A stretch of 64,000 nt of DNA, taken from assembly GCA_964551735.1 (NCBI GenBank), contig CAZKEF010000002.1:272994-336993 (forward strand), written 5' to 3'. The DNA is from DAOUAT01 sp964551735. Lineage in GTDB: Bacteria; Chloroflexota; Anaerolineae; CG2-30-64-16. Numbering within the stretch: position 1 is the stretch's first letter; each line of letters begins with the position of its first letter. A model generated the notes under the pieces. It was not told where the DNA came from, searched no databases, and saw only the letters and a program-made list of their open reading frames with translations. Shown here piece after piece: positions 18,304-24,524 of the stretch. Made by a program: the position numbers and the translations under genes.

Positions 18304-18361
18304 CACGCGCGACAGGCGCGACCGGGGCCGGACCGGGCTATCTTCTTCTTCTGGGCGCCGT

Positions 18362-18382
18362 CCTGCGCCCGTGGGCGTCAGG
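18362..18382 (-). repeat. hairpin just beyond the template repeat
   Basis: CCTG-CGCCC and GGGCG-T-CAGG pair with a 2-nt loop and one bulged base. It lies about 25 bp past the 3' (coding-sense) end of the TR. It could cap the TR RNA or mimic the hairpins that follow the two VRs, but it is unlike them in sequence. Confidence 0.35.
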
Positions 18383-18405
18383 CTTTGCCGGCCACTGAGA
18401 AGGGG

Positions 18406-18529
18406 TTATGGACACAACCACCCGCAAACCGATATTGTCGTTGAAGTTGTCGGGTACGTTCCTGTTACGGACAGCGCAGCGGGCGTTCCTCTCATTGTTG
18501 TTCCAGGAACCGCCACGCACCACGCGCGG
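18406..18529 (-). repeat. DGR template repeat (TR)
   Basis: Read on the minus strand it would encode RGGSWNNNERNARCAV then RNRNVPDNFNDNIGLRVV. That is nine Asn codons (seven AAC, two AAT), the classical DGR template design because A-mutagenesis of AAC or AAT cannot create a stop. The core 18410-18527 has 25 adenines in coding sense; 16 differ in VR1, 12 in VR2, and no other base differs. Just past the core (18406-18409) the TR also differs from both VRs at two adenines, resembling an IMH*/IMH boundary. It lies downstream of avd and RT in the same orientation, probably on the same transcript. Confidence 0.93.
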
Positions 18530-18549
18530 TTGCGGCCCAGCCCCGAGAA

Positions 18550-18644
18550 CGCAGCCCGAGGGCTGCGGGGTCTCCATTTTGCGTTCGTAGTGACGACTTC
18601 AGTCGTCCGCTGCTGGGGGGCGACTAAAGTCGCTACTACGAACG
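18550..18644. repeat. stem-loop and 24-bp inverted repeat between avd and TR
   Basis: CGCAGCCC (18550-18557) and GGGCTGCG (18560-18567) form a tight hairpin. Immediately beside it, an inverted repeat pairs 18582-18605 (CGTTCGTAGTGACGACTTC...) with 18621-18644 (...AAAGTCGCTACTACGAACG) around a 15-nt loop, with two to three mismatches. It resembles a dispersed palindromic element rather than a terminator, as there is no T-tract. Its position directly upstream of the TR may shape the TR RNA. Confidence 0.6.
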
Positions 18645-18647
18645 TTA

Positions 18648-18995
18648 CTACGAACCCGGGTTCTCCCCCAGCGACTTCTGCCAGCCGCCCAGCAGGCGGC
18701 CGACCTCGCTGACCATGCGGATGCCATGCGCATACTGGCCCAGGCTGATCAGCTCCAGGTCGCGGCTCAGGCGCAGGTAGTGGCGCAGCTTGACCAGCAT
18801 AATGTCGGCCTTTTTCAACCGCGGCAACGGCTCCGGGCTGTACGCGGCCTTGATGATCTGATCGTGAAACTTGAACGCCACCCGCTGCAGCTTGACCGCC
18901 ATAACGAACCGCTGCTGCCGCGGGAACTTCACCGTCAGCGGGATCAGCCAGCGCAACAGGTCGTAGGTGCGGGTGAAGATGGGTGATTGTTTCAT
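18648..18995 (-). CDS. avd: DGR accessory variability determinant (Avd)
   Basis: 115 residues from ATG 18995; an in-frame ATG at 19019 is possible, and neither has a strong ribosome site. The sequence is all-helical and very basic, with the family's features: KQSPIFTRTYDLLRWLIP, FPRQQRFVMAVKLQ and LKKADIMLVKLRHYLRLSRD. Avd forms a pentameric four-helix-bundle barrel that binds the reverse transcriptase and the TR RNA and is required for mutagenic cDNA synthesis. It lies 66 bp downstream of the RT and just upstream of the TR, the usual DGR order. Confidence 0.85.
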   Translation of the reverse strand: MKQSPIFTRTYDLLRWLIPLTVKFPRQQRFVMAVKLQRVAFKFHDQIIKAAYSPEPLPRLKKADIMLVKLRHYLRLSRDLELISLGQYAHGIRMVSEVGRLLGGWQKSLGENPGS

Positions 18996-19004
18996 AACGA
19001 GATT

Positions 19005-19060
19005 CTTCGCTGGTGACATGCCGTAACGGGATTTATGTCGTTAACCCGCTCAGAATGACA
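19005..19060. repeat. copy of a dispersed TTCGCTGG...CGCTCAGAATGACA element
   Basis: GATTCTTCGCTGG and CGCTCAGAATGACAG bracket this short spacer between avd and the RT gene. Diverged copies occur near 540-600, 3998-4054 and 26595-26660. It looks like a genome-wide intergenic repeat with no coding content. Confidence 0.4.
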
Positions 19061-19061
19061 G

Positions 19062-20120
19062 TCAGGCCTTTGGCGGCAAGGTCAGCAGTGCCCGCCGCAG
19101 CCGCCAGGTGTCCCCGTGCGCCGCATGGGCCACCCACCCCTGCACGCGCGGGGTGAGAGCGGCCAGGGTCAGCTTGTCGCGAGCGACCTCGCGGCGCCAA
19201 CCGCGCAGCCGGCGGGCGAACGCGACGCCGTTGCGCCGCTTCAGCCGGCGGTGGTCGGGATACAGCCGAAAGCCCAGGAAGGGGATGCCGGTGGCCGCAG
19301 GGTAGACCGTGCTTTCCCGTTGATGGATGGTCAGCCGCAGGCCAGCCAACCGGCCGACGATGGCGACCTTCCAGTCCCAGAGTTGGCGCTTGTCGTCGGC
19401 GAACAGCAGGAAGTCGTCCACGTAACGCACGTAGGCCGGGCAGCGCAACTGCCGCTTGACGAACTGATCCAGCTCGTTGAGATACACGTTGGCCCAGAAC
19501 TGCGACGTCAGGTTGCCGATGGGCAGGCCGCGGGGCCGGTTGACGGCAAATAGATCATCCCCAGGGAAGTATACCATCTCATACTCGTTTGCCAGAACGC
19601 CGGCGCCGCCATCCATGATGCGCCGGGCCAGGCCCATGACTTGCGGGTCCGCGATCTTGCGCGCCAGGATGCCGTCCAGGGTGGCCAGGTCCACGCTGGG
19701 GAAGAACTGCTCCACGTCGCACTGCAGCACGTAGCGGTAGCGCCGGGCCCAACTTTGCGCACGGTCCAGCGCGGCGTGCGTGCCCTTGCCGACCTGGTTG
19801 GCGTAGGAATCGCCGATGAATGCCCGCTCAAAGATCGGCGCGATGACGTTGCACAGCGCGTGATGCACCACCCGGTCGCGAAACGGCGCGGCCGAGATCA
19901 ACCGGTGCTTGGGATCGCGAATATAAAACGACGTGTACGGGCCGGGCTGATAGGTCTCGTTGATCAACTCATCTTGCAGGCGCAGCAGCTCGTCTTCCAG
20001 GTTGAAGTCGAACGCGGCCACGGCCGGCTGCCCGCGCTTGCCCCGCGCGGCCTTGTGCGCGGCCAGCCACAGGTTCTCGAAGCTGGTGAGGGTGGAGTAG
20101 AGATCGTGGTAGCGTTTCAT
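19062..20120 (-). CDS. diversity-generating retroelement reverse transcriptase
   Basis: 352 residues from ATG 20120; the in-frame start at 20156 is less likely. Palm motifs are intact: D135 in LQCDVEQFFPSVD, and YVDD at 233-236 with VDDFLLFADD context. Motif 4 reads GLPIGNLTSQFWANVYL, where IGNLTSQ (201-207) is diagnostic of DGR reverse transcriptases rather than the QGxxxSP of group II introns and retrons. The thumb region ends near residue 352; no maturase or endonuclease domain follows. With Avd it should copy TR RNA into adenine-mutagenised cDNA that replaces the VRs. It lies between the VR2 gene and avd. Confidence 0.95.
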   Translation of the reverse strand: MKRYHDLYSTLTSFENLWLAAHKAARGKRGQPAVAAFDFNLEDELLRLQDELINETYQPGPYTSFYIRDPKHRLISAAPFRDRVVHHALCNVIAPIFERAFIGDSYANQVGKGTHAALDRAQSWARRYRYVLQCDVEQFFPSVDLATLDGILARKIADPQVMGLARRIMDGGAGVLANEYEMVYFPGDDLFAVNRPRGLPIGNLTSQFWANVYLNELDQFVKRQLRCPAYVRYVDDFLLFADDKRQLWDWKVAIVGRLAGLRLTIHQRESTVYPAATGIPFLGFRLYPDHRRLKRRNGVAFARRLRGWRREVARDKLTLAALTPRVQGWVAHAAHGDTWRLRRALLTLPPKA

Positions 20121-20134
20121 ATTCGGGCAAAGAC

Positions 20135-20249
20135 GGCGGTCACAGACCGCCTGCAAGCATCAAACATACCTGCTCCCAGCCGGTCTGCGACCGGCGCCGC
20201 GGGCGCAGGCTGGCCGCAGCAGCAGCGACGATGGCGGTCACAGACCGCC
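20135..20249. repeat. cluster of three 7-bp-arm palindromes upstream of the RT gene
   Basis: GGCGGTC-ACA-GACCGCC occurs at 20135-20151 and again at 20233-20249. The related GCCGGTC-TGC-GACCGGC lies between them at 20179-20195. The last type recurs in reverse orientation at 23584-23600. They fill the spacer between the VR2 gene and the RT gene and look like a dispersed palindromic element that has accumulated around the DGR. Confidence 0.65.
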
Positions 20250-20275
20250 TGCGAACAGCAAATGGGCTGTGTGCG

Positions 20276-20306
20276 CTGGGGAAGGGGGCGCAGCCCCCTT
20301 CCCCAG
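20276..20306 (-). repeat. 14-bp-stem hairpin downstream of VR2
   Basis: CTGGGGAAGGGGGC (20276-20289) pairs with GCCCCCTTCCCCAG (20293-20306) around a 3-nt loop. It matches the VR1 hairpin at 14785-14813 in sequence, orientation and distance from its VR (about 70 bp). There is no T-run. Confidence 0.6.
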
Positions 20307-20364
20307 ACCCCTTCCCCCCAGAACCCAGTATGCCAGAAGTACGCAGAATCCAGAAATACAGAAA

Positions 20365-23328
20365 TCAGAACGATAGGGACACAACCACCCGCAAACCGAT
20401 ATCGCCGTTGAAGTCGTCGGGCACGACCCTGAAACGGACAGCGCAGCGGGCGTTCCTCTCATCGTAGAACCAGGAACCGCCACGCACCACGCGCAAGTCC
20501 GGCCCGCCCGGCTCCTCGCGGCCATCTTCAGGCCGATAAGGGTAGCCGTAGTCAGGCGTGCGTATGCTCCTCCGGCCCCATCGGCTGCACGTCCATTCCC
20601 ACACGTTGCCGCTCATGTCCAGGACGCCGAACGGGCTGGCGCTTCGAGGAAAGACGCCCACAGCGCTGGTCTCGCCCAGGCCTGCCTCCTCCGTGTTGGC
20701 CCGGTCAGCTTGCCAAGCATCCCCCCACGGATAACGCAAACCTGCCGGGCCGCGTGCGGCTTTCTCCCACTCCGCCTCGGAAGGAAGCCGCACGCTGAGC
20801 TTCTGCCGCGACAGGACGCGGGCCATCACCCGGCTGTCCTGCCAAACGTTGAAGGGCTGCCCTGCCTGCGCAAGCTGTGCGCTCAACCAGTTGCAATAAG
20901 CGACCGCTTCGTACCAACTAACCCCCACCACGGGGCGTGTGGCCCTGCCCCACTTGGGATCGCCCCACCAGTAGGGTAGGCCCCGTTTCTCACGCGGCCG
21001 GTTTTTAAGCCAGTCCGCATACTGTTTCCTGTGGTTCTCATCGTCAATCGGCGAAAGGTCGGCCTCGGCCCCCTGCCGCCAGGCCCATCCTTCGGGAGTC
21101 CAGAACGCTTCATCGTCGTAACCACCGGCCTCAATGAAGGGCGCATACTGCGCGTTGGTGATGGGATAGCGGCTGATGTAAAACTCCGGCAGGGTCACCG
21201 TGTGGGCCGGGCGCTCGTCAGCCCATGCCTTTTCCTCCTCTTTGGCGCTGCCCATCGTAAATAGACCGGCCGGTACGCGCACCCACAGGATGTCCGGCGC
21301 CTCGACCTCACCGACCGTGATCGTCGCCACGCCCGGCCGCGGGTCACCCAGTTGGCCCAGCACATCGCCGGCCTCGGCGCGCGCGCGGGCGCTCAGGTGG
21401 CCGCCCTCGATCAGTTGCACCAACCAACGCCGGGCACGCTTCAGCAGCGCGGCGTAGTGATCGTGGCCCTGGGCCTGCTCCCGCAGCCGCAGCTCGGTCA
21501 ATGCCATTCCGGCCAACACAGCAAGCTGCCAGTGCGACTCGCCGCAGTGCGTCACTTCCTCAGGACCTTCGGGCAGCAGCACGTTCACCACGGCCGCAGC
21601 CTGCCCCACCCCACCGCGCCGGGCCTTGCCGATGCCCAGCAGGCACACCTCCCGCCACCAGACCGGGTCGGCGCACGCCAGGGCTTTCAATGCGACGGCG
21701 AAATCGGGTTGGTCCGCCAGGTGACACGCGGCCAGGTACTCCTGGAAGGTGCGGTGCGGGAAGGCATACACGCCATCCTCGCGCGCCACCAGCAGGCCCG
21801 CCCGGTCGCGCAGGTAGCCCAGCAGCGTGTCGGGCGCCACTTCGCCCAGCAGCGGCTTGAACGCCACCAGCAAATCCGCCTCGGTGATATCGGCCGGCGC
21901 GTCTTCCCGCTCCGGCTGCGCGCGCTGGCGCTGCTGCACCGCGTACGCGAGGCGCTCCAGCGCCGCACGCAGCCGCGCCTCGCCCACACCCAACGCCTGC
22001 GTGATGCTCGGCTCCACCTCCAGGTCGCCGTCGGGCCGGCGCACCTCACGGGCGCGCTGCCATCGGCTCAGCAGCAGCTTGACCGTCTCCTCGTACAGGT
22101 CGGCGCGATCCTCCGGCAGCTTGCCCCAACTGGAGTGCAGCGTCGCCATCAGGGTCAGCAGCAACGGCCGCGACGCCAGGTCGCCCAGGTAGGCCCGCTC
22201 ATTCAGCGCCGCGCGCAGCTCTGCGCCCTTGCCGGCCGCGGTGGCGGGGTTCCAGCCCAGGGCGCCCCGCACGGTCTGATACCACCGTTTGATGAAGCGC
22301 TCCACCTGCCCCTCGTTGAACGGGGCCAACGCCAGCTCAGCGAAGCCGGCCAACCGCCAGCGCGGGTCGGCGTAGGCGTAGGGCCGCGCGGTCACCAGGA
22401 CGCGCGTCTTGCCCTTGGGCAGCGCCGCGGTCAGCTTTGCCACCGCCCCGATCAGCACCTCCCGCCGCTGCCGCGCCTCCGGCACCTCGTCCAGGCCATC
22501 CAGCAGGATAAACCCGCCCTCGGCCAGCAGCCGGCGCTGGAGGTAGGGAAAAAGCTTGTCGGCGAGGGGCTGGCCGAGGTGGGAGGCGATATCATCGGCC
22601 AGCGCGTTCCACAGCATCTGCTCCCTGCCCTGCGTCGCTTGCGCCGGCAGGTGGCGCGCGGCCACCTCGCGCAGCACCAGGCGCGCCAGCAGCAGGCCAC
22701 GAAACGGGGCGGGCAGGCGGTCGGGATCAGCCGCCAGCAGGTAAGCCAGGTAGTTCACGAAGGTGGTCTTGCCCGTGCCCGCGTCGCCCAGGAGCACGGC
22801 CCGCCGCGCGGCGGGCTGGCTCAACGCGTCCAACAGCGCCGTGCGCTCCTTGCCCTCGCCCCGCGCCAGTTGCAGCGCCCAGGCGCGGGGGTTCTTGCCG
22901 CGTTCCTGCGCCGGCGCCACGACGTCCAGGTCCACGTAGACGTCGGGCAGCGGGATCTCCTGCTCCCCCTGCCCCGCGCTGCCCTGGCGGGTGCGCAAAA
23001 ACTCGTTGTCAATCACGCCCAACGGCAGGCGGCTGCACTCGGCCGCCACGCAGTGGTAATAGGCGCGGAGCAGATCCTCCGGCGGGGTCTCGGCCGTGAG
23101 GTTGATCTGGATGCCGATTTTGTCGCGCAGCACCAGATCCCCCTCTACCGTCTGGTCGCGGCCCACCTGCACCCCACGGCCCAACAGCAGTTGGCGGACC
23201 GTGTCGGCCTGTTGGCGCATGGGGGCCAGCAGCACCTCGTCCATGCCGGCCGCGGCCGGGTCGGCCAGGAAACGTTCTAACGCGGCCAGTTGGCGGCGGA
23301 GTTCGTCTTGCGCGGGTGTCGGTGTCAT
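20365..23328 (-). CDS. NACHT NTPase with DGR-diversified FGE-sulfatase C-terminal domain (variable protein 2)
   Basis: 987 residues; ATG 23328 follows GGAG and excludes a spurious upstream extension. Residues 1-48 are helical; 50-76 carry the adaptor repeat (GRGVQVGRDQTVEGDLVL, RDKIGIQINL). The NACHT ATPase has Walker A GDAGTGKT (181-188), Walker B FILLDGLDEV (273-282) and LVTARPYAY, followed by a helical arm with FPHRTFQEYLAACH. From ~680 an FGE-sulfatase (lectin-like) domain follows: VPAGLFTMGS, RYPITNAQYAPF, RLPSEAEWEKAARG, GNVWEWTCS, RVVRGGSW. Residues 946-984 are VR2. It shares layout with variable protein 1 but little close identity outside the FGE domain, so the two have probably diverged to sense different ligands. 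Confidence 0.92.
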   Translation of the reverse strand: MTPTPAQDELRRQLAALERFLADPAAAGMDEVLLAPMRQQADTVRQLLLGRGVQVGRDQTVEGDLVLRDKIGIQINLTAETPPEDLLRAYYHCVAAECSRLPLGVIDNEFLRTRQGSAGQGEQEIPLPDVYVDLDVVAPAQERGKNPRAWALQLARGEGKERTALLDALSQPAARRAVLLGDAGTGKTTFVNYLAYLLAADPDRLPAPFRGLLLARLVLREVAARHLPAQATQGREQMLWNALADDIASHLGQPLADKLFPYLQRRLLAEGGFILLDGLDEVPEARQRREVLIGAVAKLTAALPKGKTRVLVTARPYAYADPRWRLAGFAELALAPFNEGQVERFIKRWYQTVRGALGWNPATAAGKGAELRAALNERAYLGDLASRPLLLTLMATLHSSWGKLPEDRADLYEETVKLLLSRWQRAREVRRPDGDLEVEPSITQALGVGEARLRAALERLAYAVQQRQRAQPEREDAPADITEADLLVAFKPLLGEVAPDTLLGYLRDRAGLLVAREDGVYAFPHRTFQEYLAACHLADQPDFAVALKALACADPVWWREVCLLGIGKARRGGVGQAAAVVNVLLPEGPEEVTHCGESHWQLAVLAGMALTELRLREQAQGHDHYAALLKRARRWLVQLIEGGHLSARARAEAGDVLGQLGDPRPGVATITVGEVEAPDILWVRVPAGLFTMGSAKEEEKAWADERPAHTVTLPEFYISRYPITNAQYAPFIEAGGYDDEAFWTPEGWAWRQGAEADLSPIDDENHRKQYADWLKNRPREKRGLPYWWGDPKWGRATRPVVGVSWYEAVAYCNWLSAQLAQAGQPFNVWQDSRVMARVLSRQKLSVRLPSEAEWEKAARGPAGLRYPWGDAWQADRANTEEAGLGETSAVGVFPRSASPFGVLDMSGNVWEWTCSRWGRRSIRTPDYGYPYRPEDGREEPGGPDLRVVRGGSWFYDERNARCAVRFRVVPDDFNGDIGLRVVVSLSF
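20377..20494 (-). repeat. DGR variable repeat 2 (VR2)
   Basis: This 118-bp segment differs from the template repeat at 12 positions, all adenines in TR coding sense. The encoded motif after RGGSW is FYDERNARCAVRFRVV. Seven of the nine template Asn codons are changed (to Phe, Tyr, Asp, Phe, Val, Asp, Asp). The change pattern is independent of VR1 at most sites. Confidence 0.92.
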
Positions 23329-23421
23329 GGGGCTGCTCCTCCCGGTGGGTTCAACATGGCGTGGCTCCGATTTTAGCACGCCATCCCCTCGCGTGACAAA
23401 CGACTGCATTGGAACCGCAAC

Positions 23422-23450
23422 CTGACAACCCGACCGTTCTGCGGTATACT
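23422..23450 (+). promoter_or_regulatory. candidate promoter of the Pro/Thr-rich lipoprotein gene
   Basis: CTGACA (23422-23427) and TATACT (23445-23450) are 17 bp apart and point away from the DGR block. The leader to ATG 23636 would be about 180 nt. Confidence 0.45.
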
Positions 23451-23583
23451 GCGCCGAGATGCTTCCCACAGGGATGCTGCGCGATCACTAGCCATTCGCT
23501 GCAACTGACTTTGAGCGGCAGACCTGTTCAGCATGCACGACAATCACCTTGCACGGCCCCCAGGGGGTCTGTGACCCCCGGCC

Positions 23584-23600
23584 GCCGGTCGCAGACCGGC
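23584..23600. repeat. palindrome GCCGGTC-GCA-GACCGGC
   Basis: This is the same palindrome as at 20179-20195 but inverted, here in the leader of the lipoprotein gene. Confidence 0.55.
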
Positions 23601-23635
23601 TGGGAGCGAATTGTCTATGCCGGAGCCAAGACTTT

Positions 23636-24415
23636 ATGCCTAAACAACCCTTCGTTCGCGCTGCGCTCATCCTGGCCCTCATCCCGCTACTCAGCCTGAT
23701 CTGGGCGGGCTGCGCGGGGGCGCCGCAGGCCACGCCCACGCCCACCAAAACCCCACGACCGCAGCAGGTCGCGGCCGTCCCGACCGCCACCGTCACGCTG
23801 CCCCCGCTGCCCACCGCGACCCCGCCACCGACTGCTACGCCGATCCCGACAGACACAACCGTGCCCACCGCCACGCCCGCGCCCCCGACCGCGACCCCGG
23901 AGCCGCCCGCGGCGACCCCGCCCCCGCCGCCCGTCGAGGTCACGCGGCCGCCCGCCGGGCCCACGGCCACGCCCCGCCCGCCCACCGCCACACCCGCGCC
24001 CGCGGTGGACTTCGTCATCGCCGAGCTGCGCGCCCTGGGCCTGGGCGAGAACAACGGCGGCATCGAGTTCGGCGGCCTGCGCAACATCTACATCAATGTG
24101 GTGGACGCGGGGGGCAACCCCATTGACGGCGCGGTCATCGTCAACACCGCGCCCTATCCCATGCGCGTCGTTACCGGGGACAAGGGGCCGGGCAAAGCCG
24201 AGATCCTGATGGACAAAGAGGAGTTCCGGCTGGCCGTTGAGAGCGTCAACGGTGCGGCCGTGCGCAGCGAGACCACCCGCACGATGTCGCTGATCAACCC
24301 CGTGCCGGCTGACATCGCCGGCAAGCTGGGGGACACGTGTCCGACGGTGGACAACTGCCCGCTGCCGCCGTATAAGCATTTCTCGTATGTGCTGACATTC
24401 AGACGGGCGTACTGA
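23636..24415 (+). CDS. Pro/Thr-rich lipoprotein-like surface protein
   Basis: 259 residues from ATG 23636. A hydrophobic signal ends in LIWAGC26, a lipobox with an unusual Trp at -3, so lipidation is likely but not certain. Residues ~30-125 are a low-complexity stalk of TPTPTKTPRP, PTATPPPTATP type, which would span the cell wall and may be glycosylated. The C-terminal ~130 residues form a compact beta domain (YINVVDAGGNPIDGAVIVN, KGPGKAEILM), resembling carboxypeptidase-regulatory or Ig-like folds. Function unknown; it lies next to the DGR island but on the opposite strand. Confidence 0.75.
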   Translation: MPKQPFVRAALILALIPLLSLIWAGCAGAPQATPTPTKTPRPQQVAAVPTATVTLPPLPTATPPPTATPIPTDTTVPTATPAPPTATPEPPAATPPPPPVEVTRPPAGPTATPRPPTATPAPAVDFVIAELRALGLGENNGGIEFGGLRNIYINVVDAGGNPIDGAVIVNTAPYPMRVVTGDKGPGKAEILMDKEEFRLAVESVNGAAVRSETTRTMSLINPVPADIAGKLGDTCPTVDNCPLPPYKHFSYVLTFRRAY

Positions 24416-24419
24416 AGGT

Positions 24420-24520
24420 CCCTGGTCGGCGCAGGCCGACGGCTCGACTGATCTCACGCCGAAGGCTCGCCGCAGTCTTCGCAATGGTTGCTGCGGTTTC
24501 AACCGCCCGGTCACTGGAGA
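24420..24520. repeat. degenerate single copy of the GGTTGC.GCGGTTTCAACCG repeat
   Basis: CGCAATGGTTGCTGCGGTTT followed by CAACCGCC is nearly the module found three times in the tandem array at 28428-28791. A hairpin GTCGGC-GCAG-GCCGAC precedes it. It separates the lipoprotein gene from the antiporter gene. Confidence 0.45.
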
Positions 24521-24524
24521 CACC

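Noticed and set aside
18338..18577. An 79-codon minus-strand ORF spanning the template repeat
   Set aside because: Its readable part is the TR itself; the flanks are unlike any protein and there is no ribosome site. It is better explained as the DGR template than as a third variable gene.
19062..20120. Reverse transcriptase as part of a group II intron or retron
   Set aside because: It has IGNLTSQ in motif 4, no maturase or endonuclease domain, an adjacent Avd and a matching TR with two VRs, all specific to DGRs.
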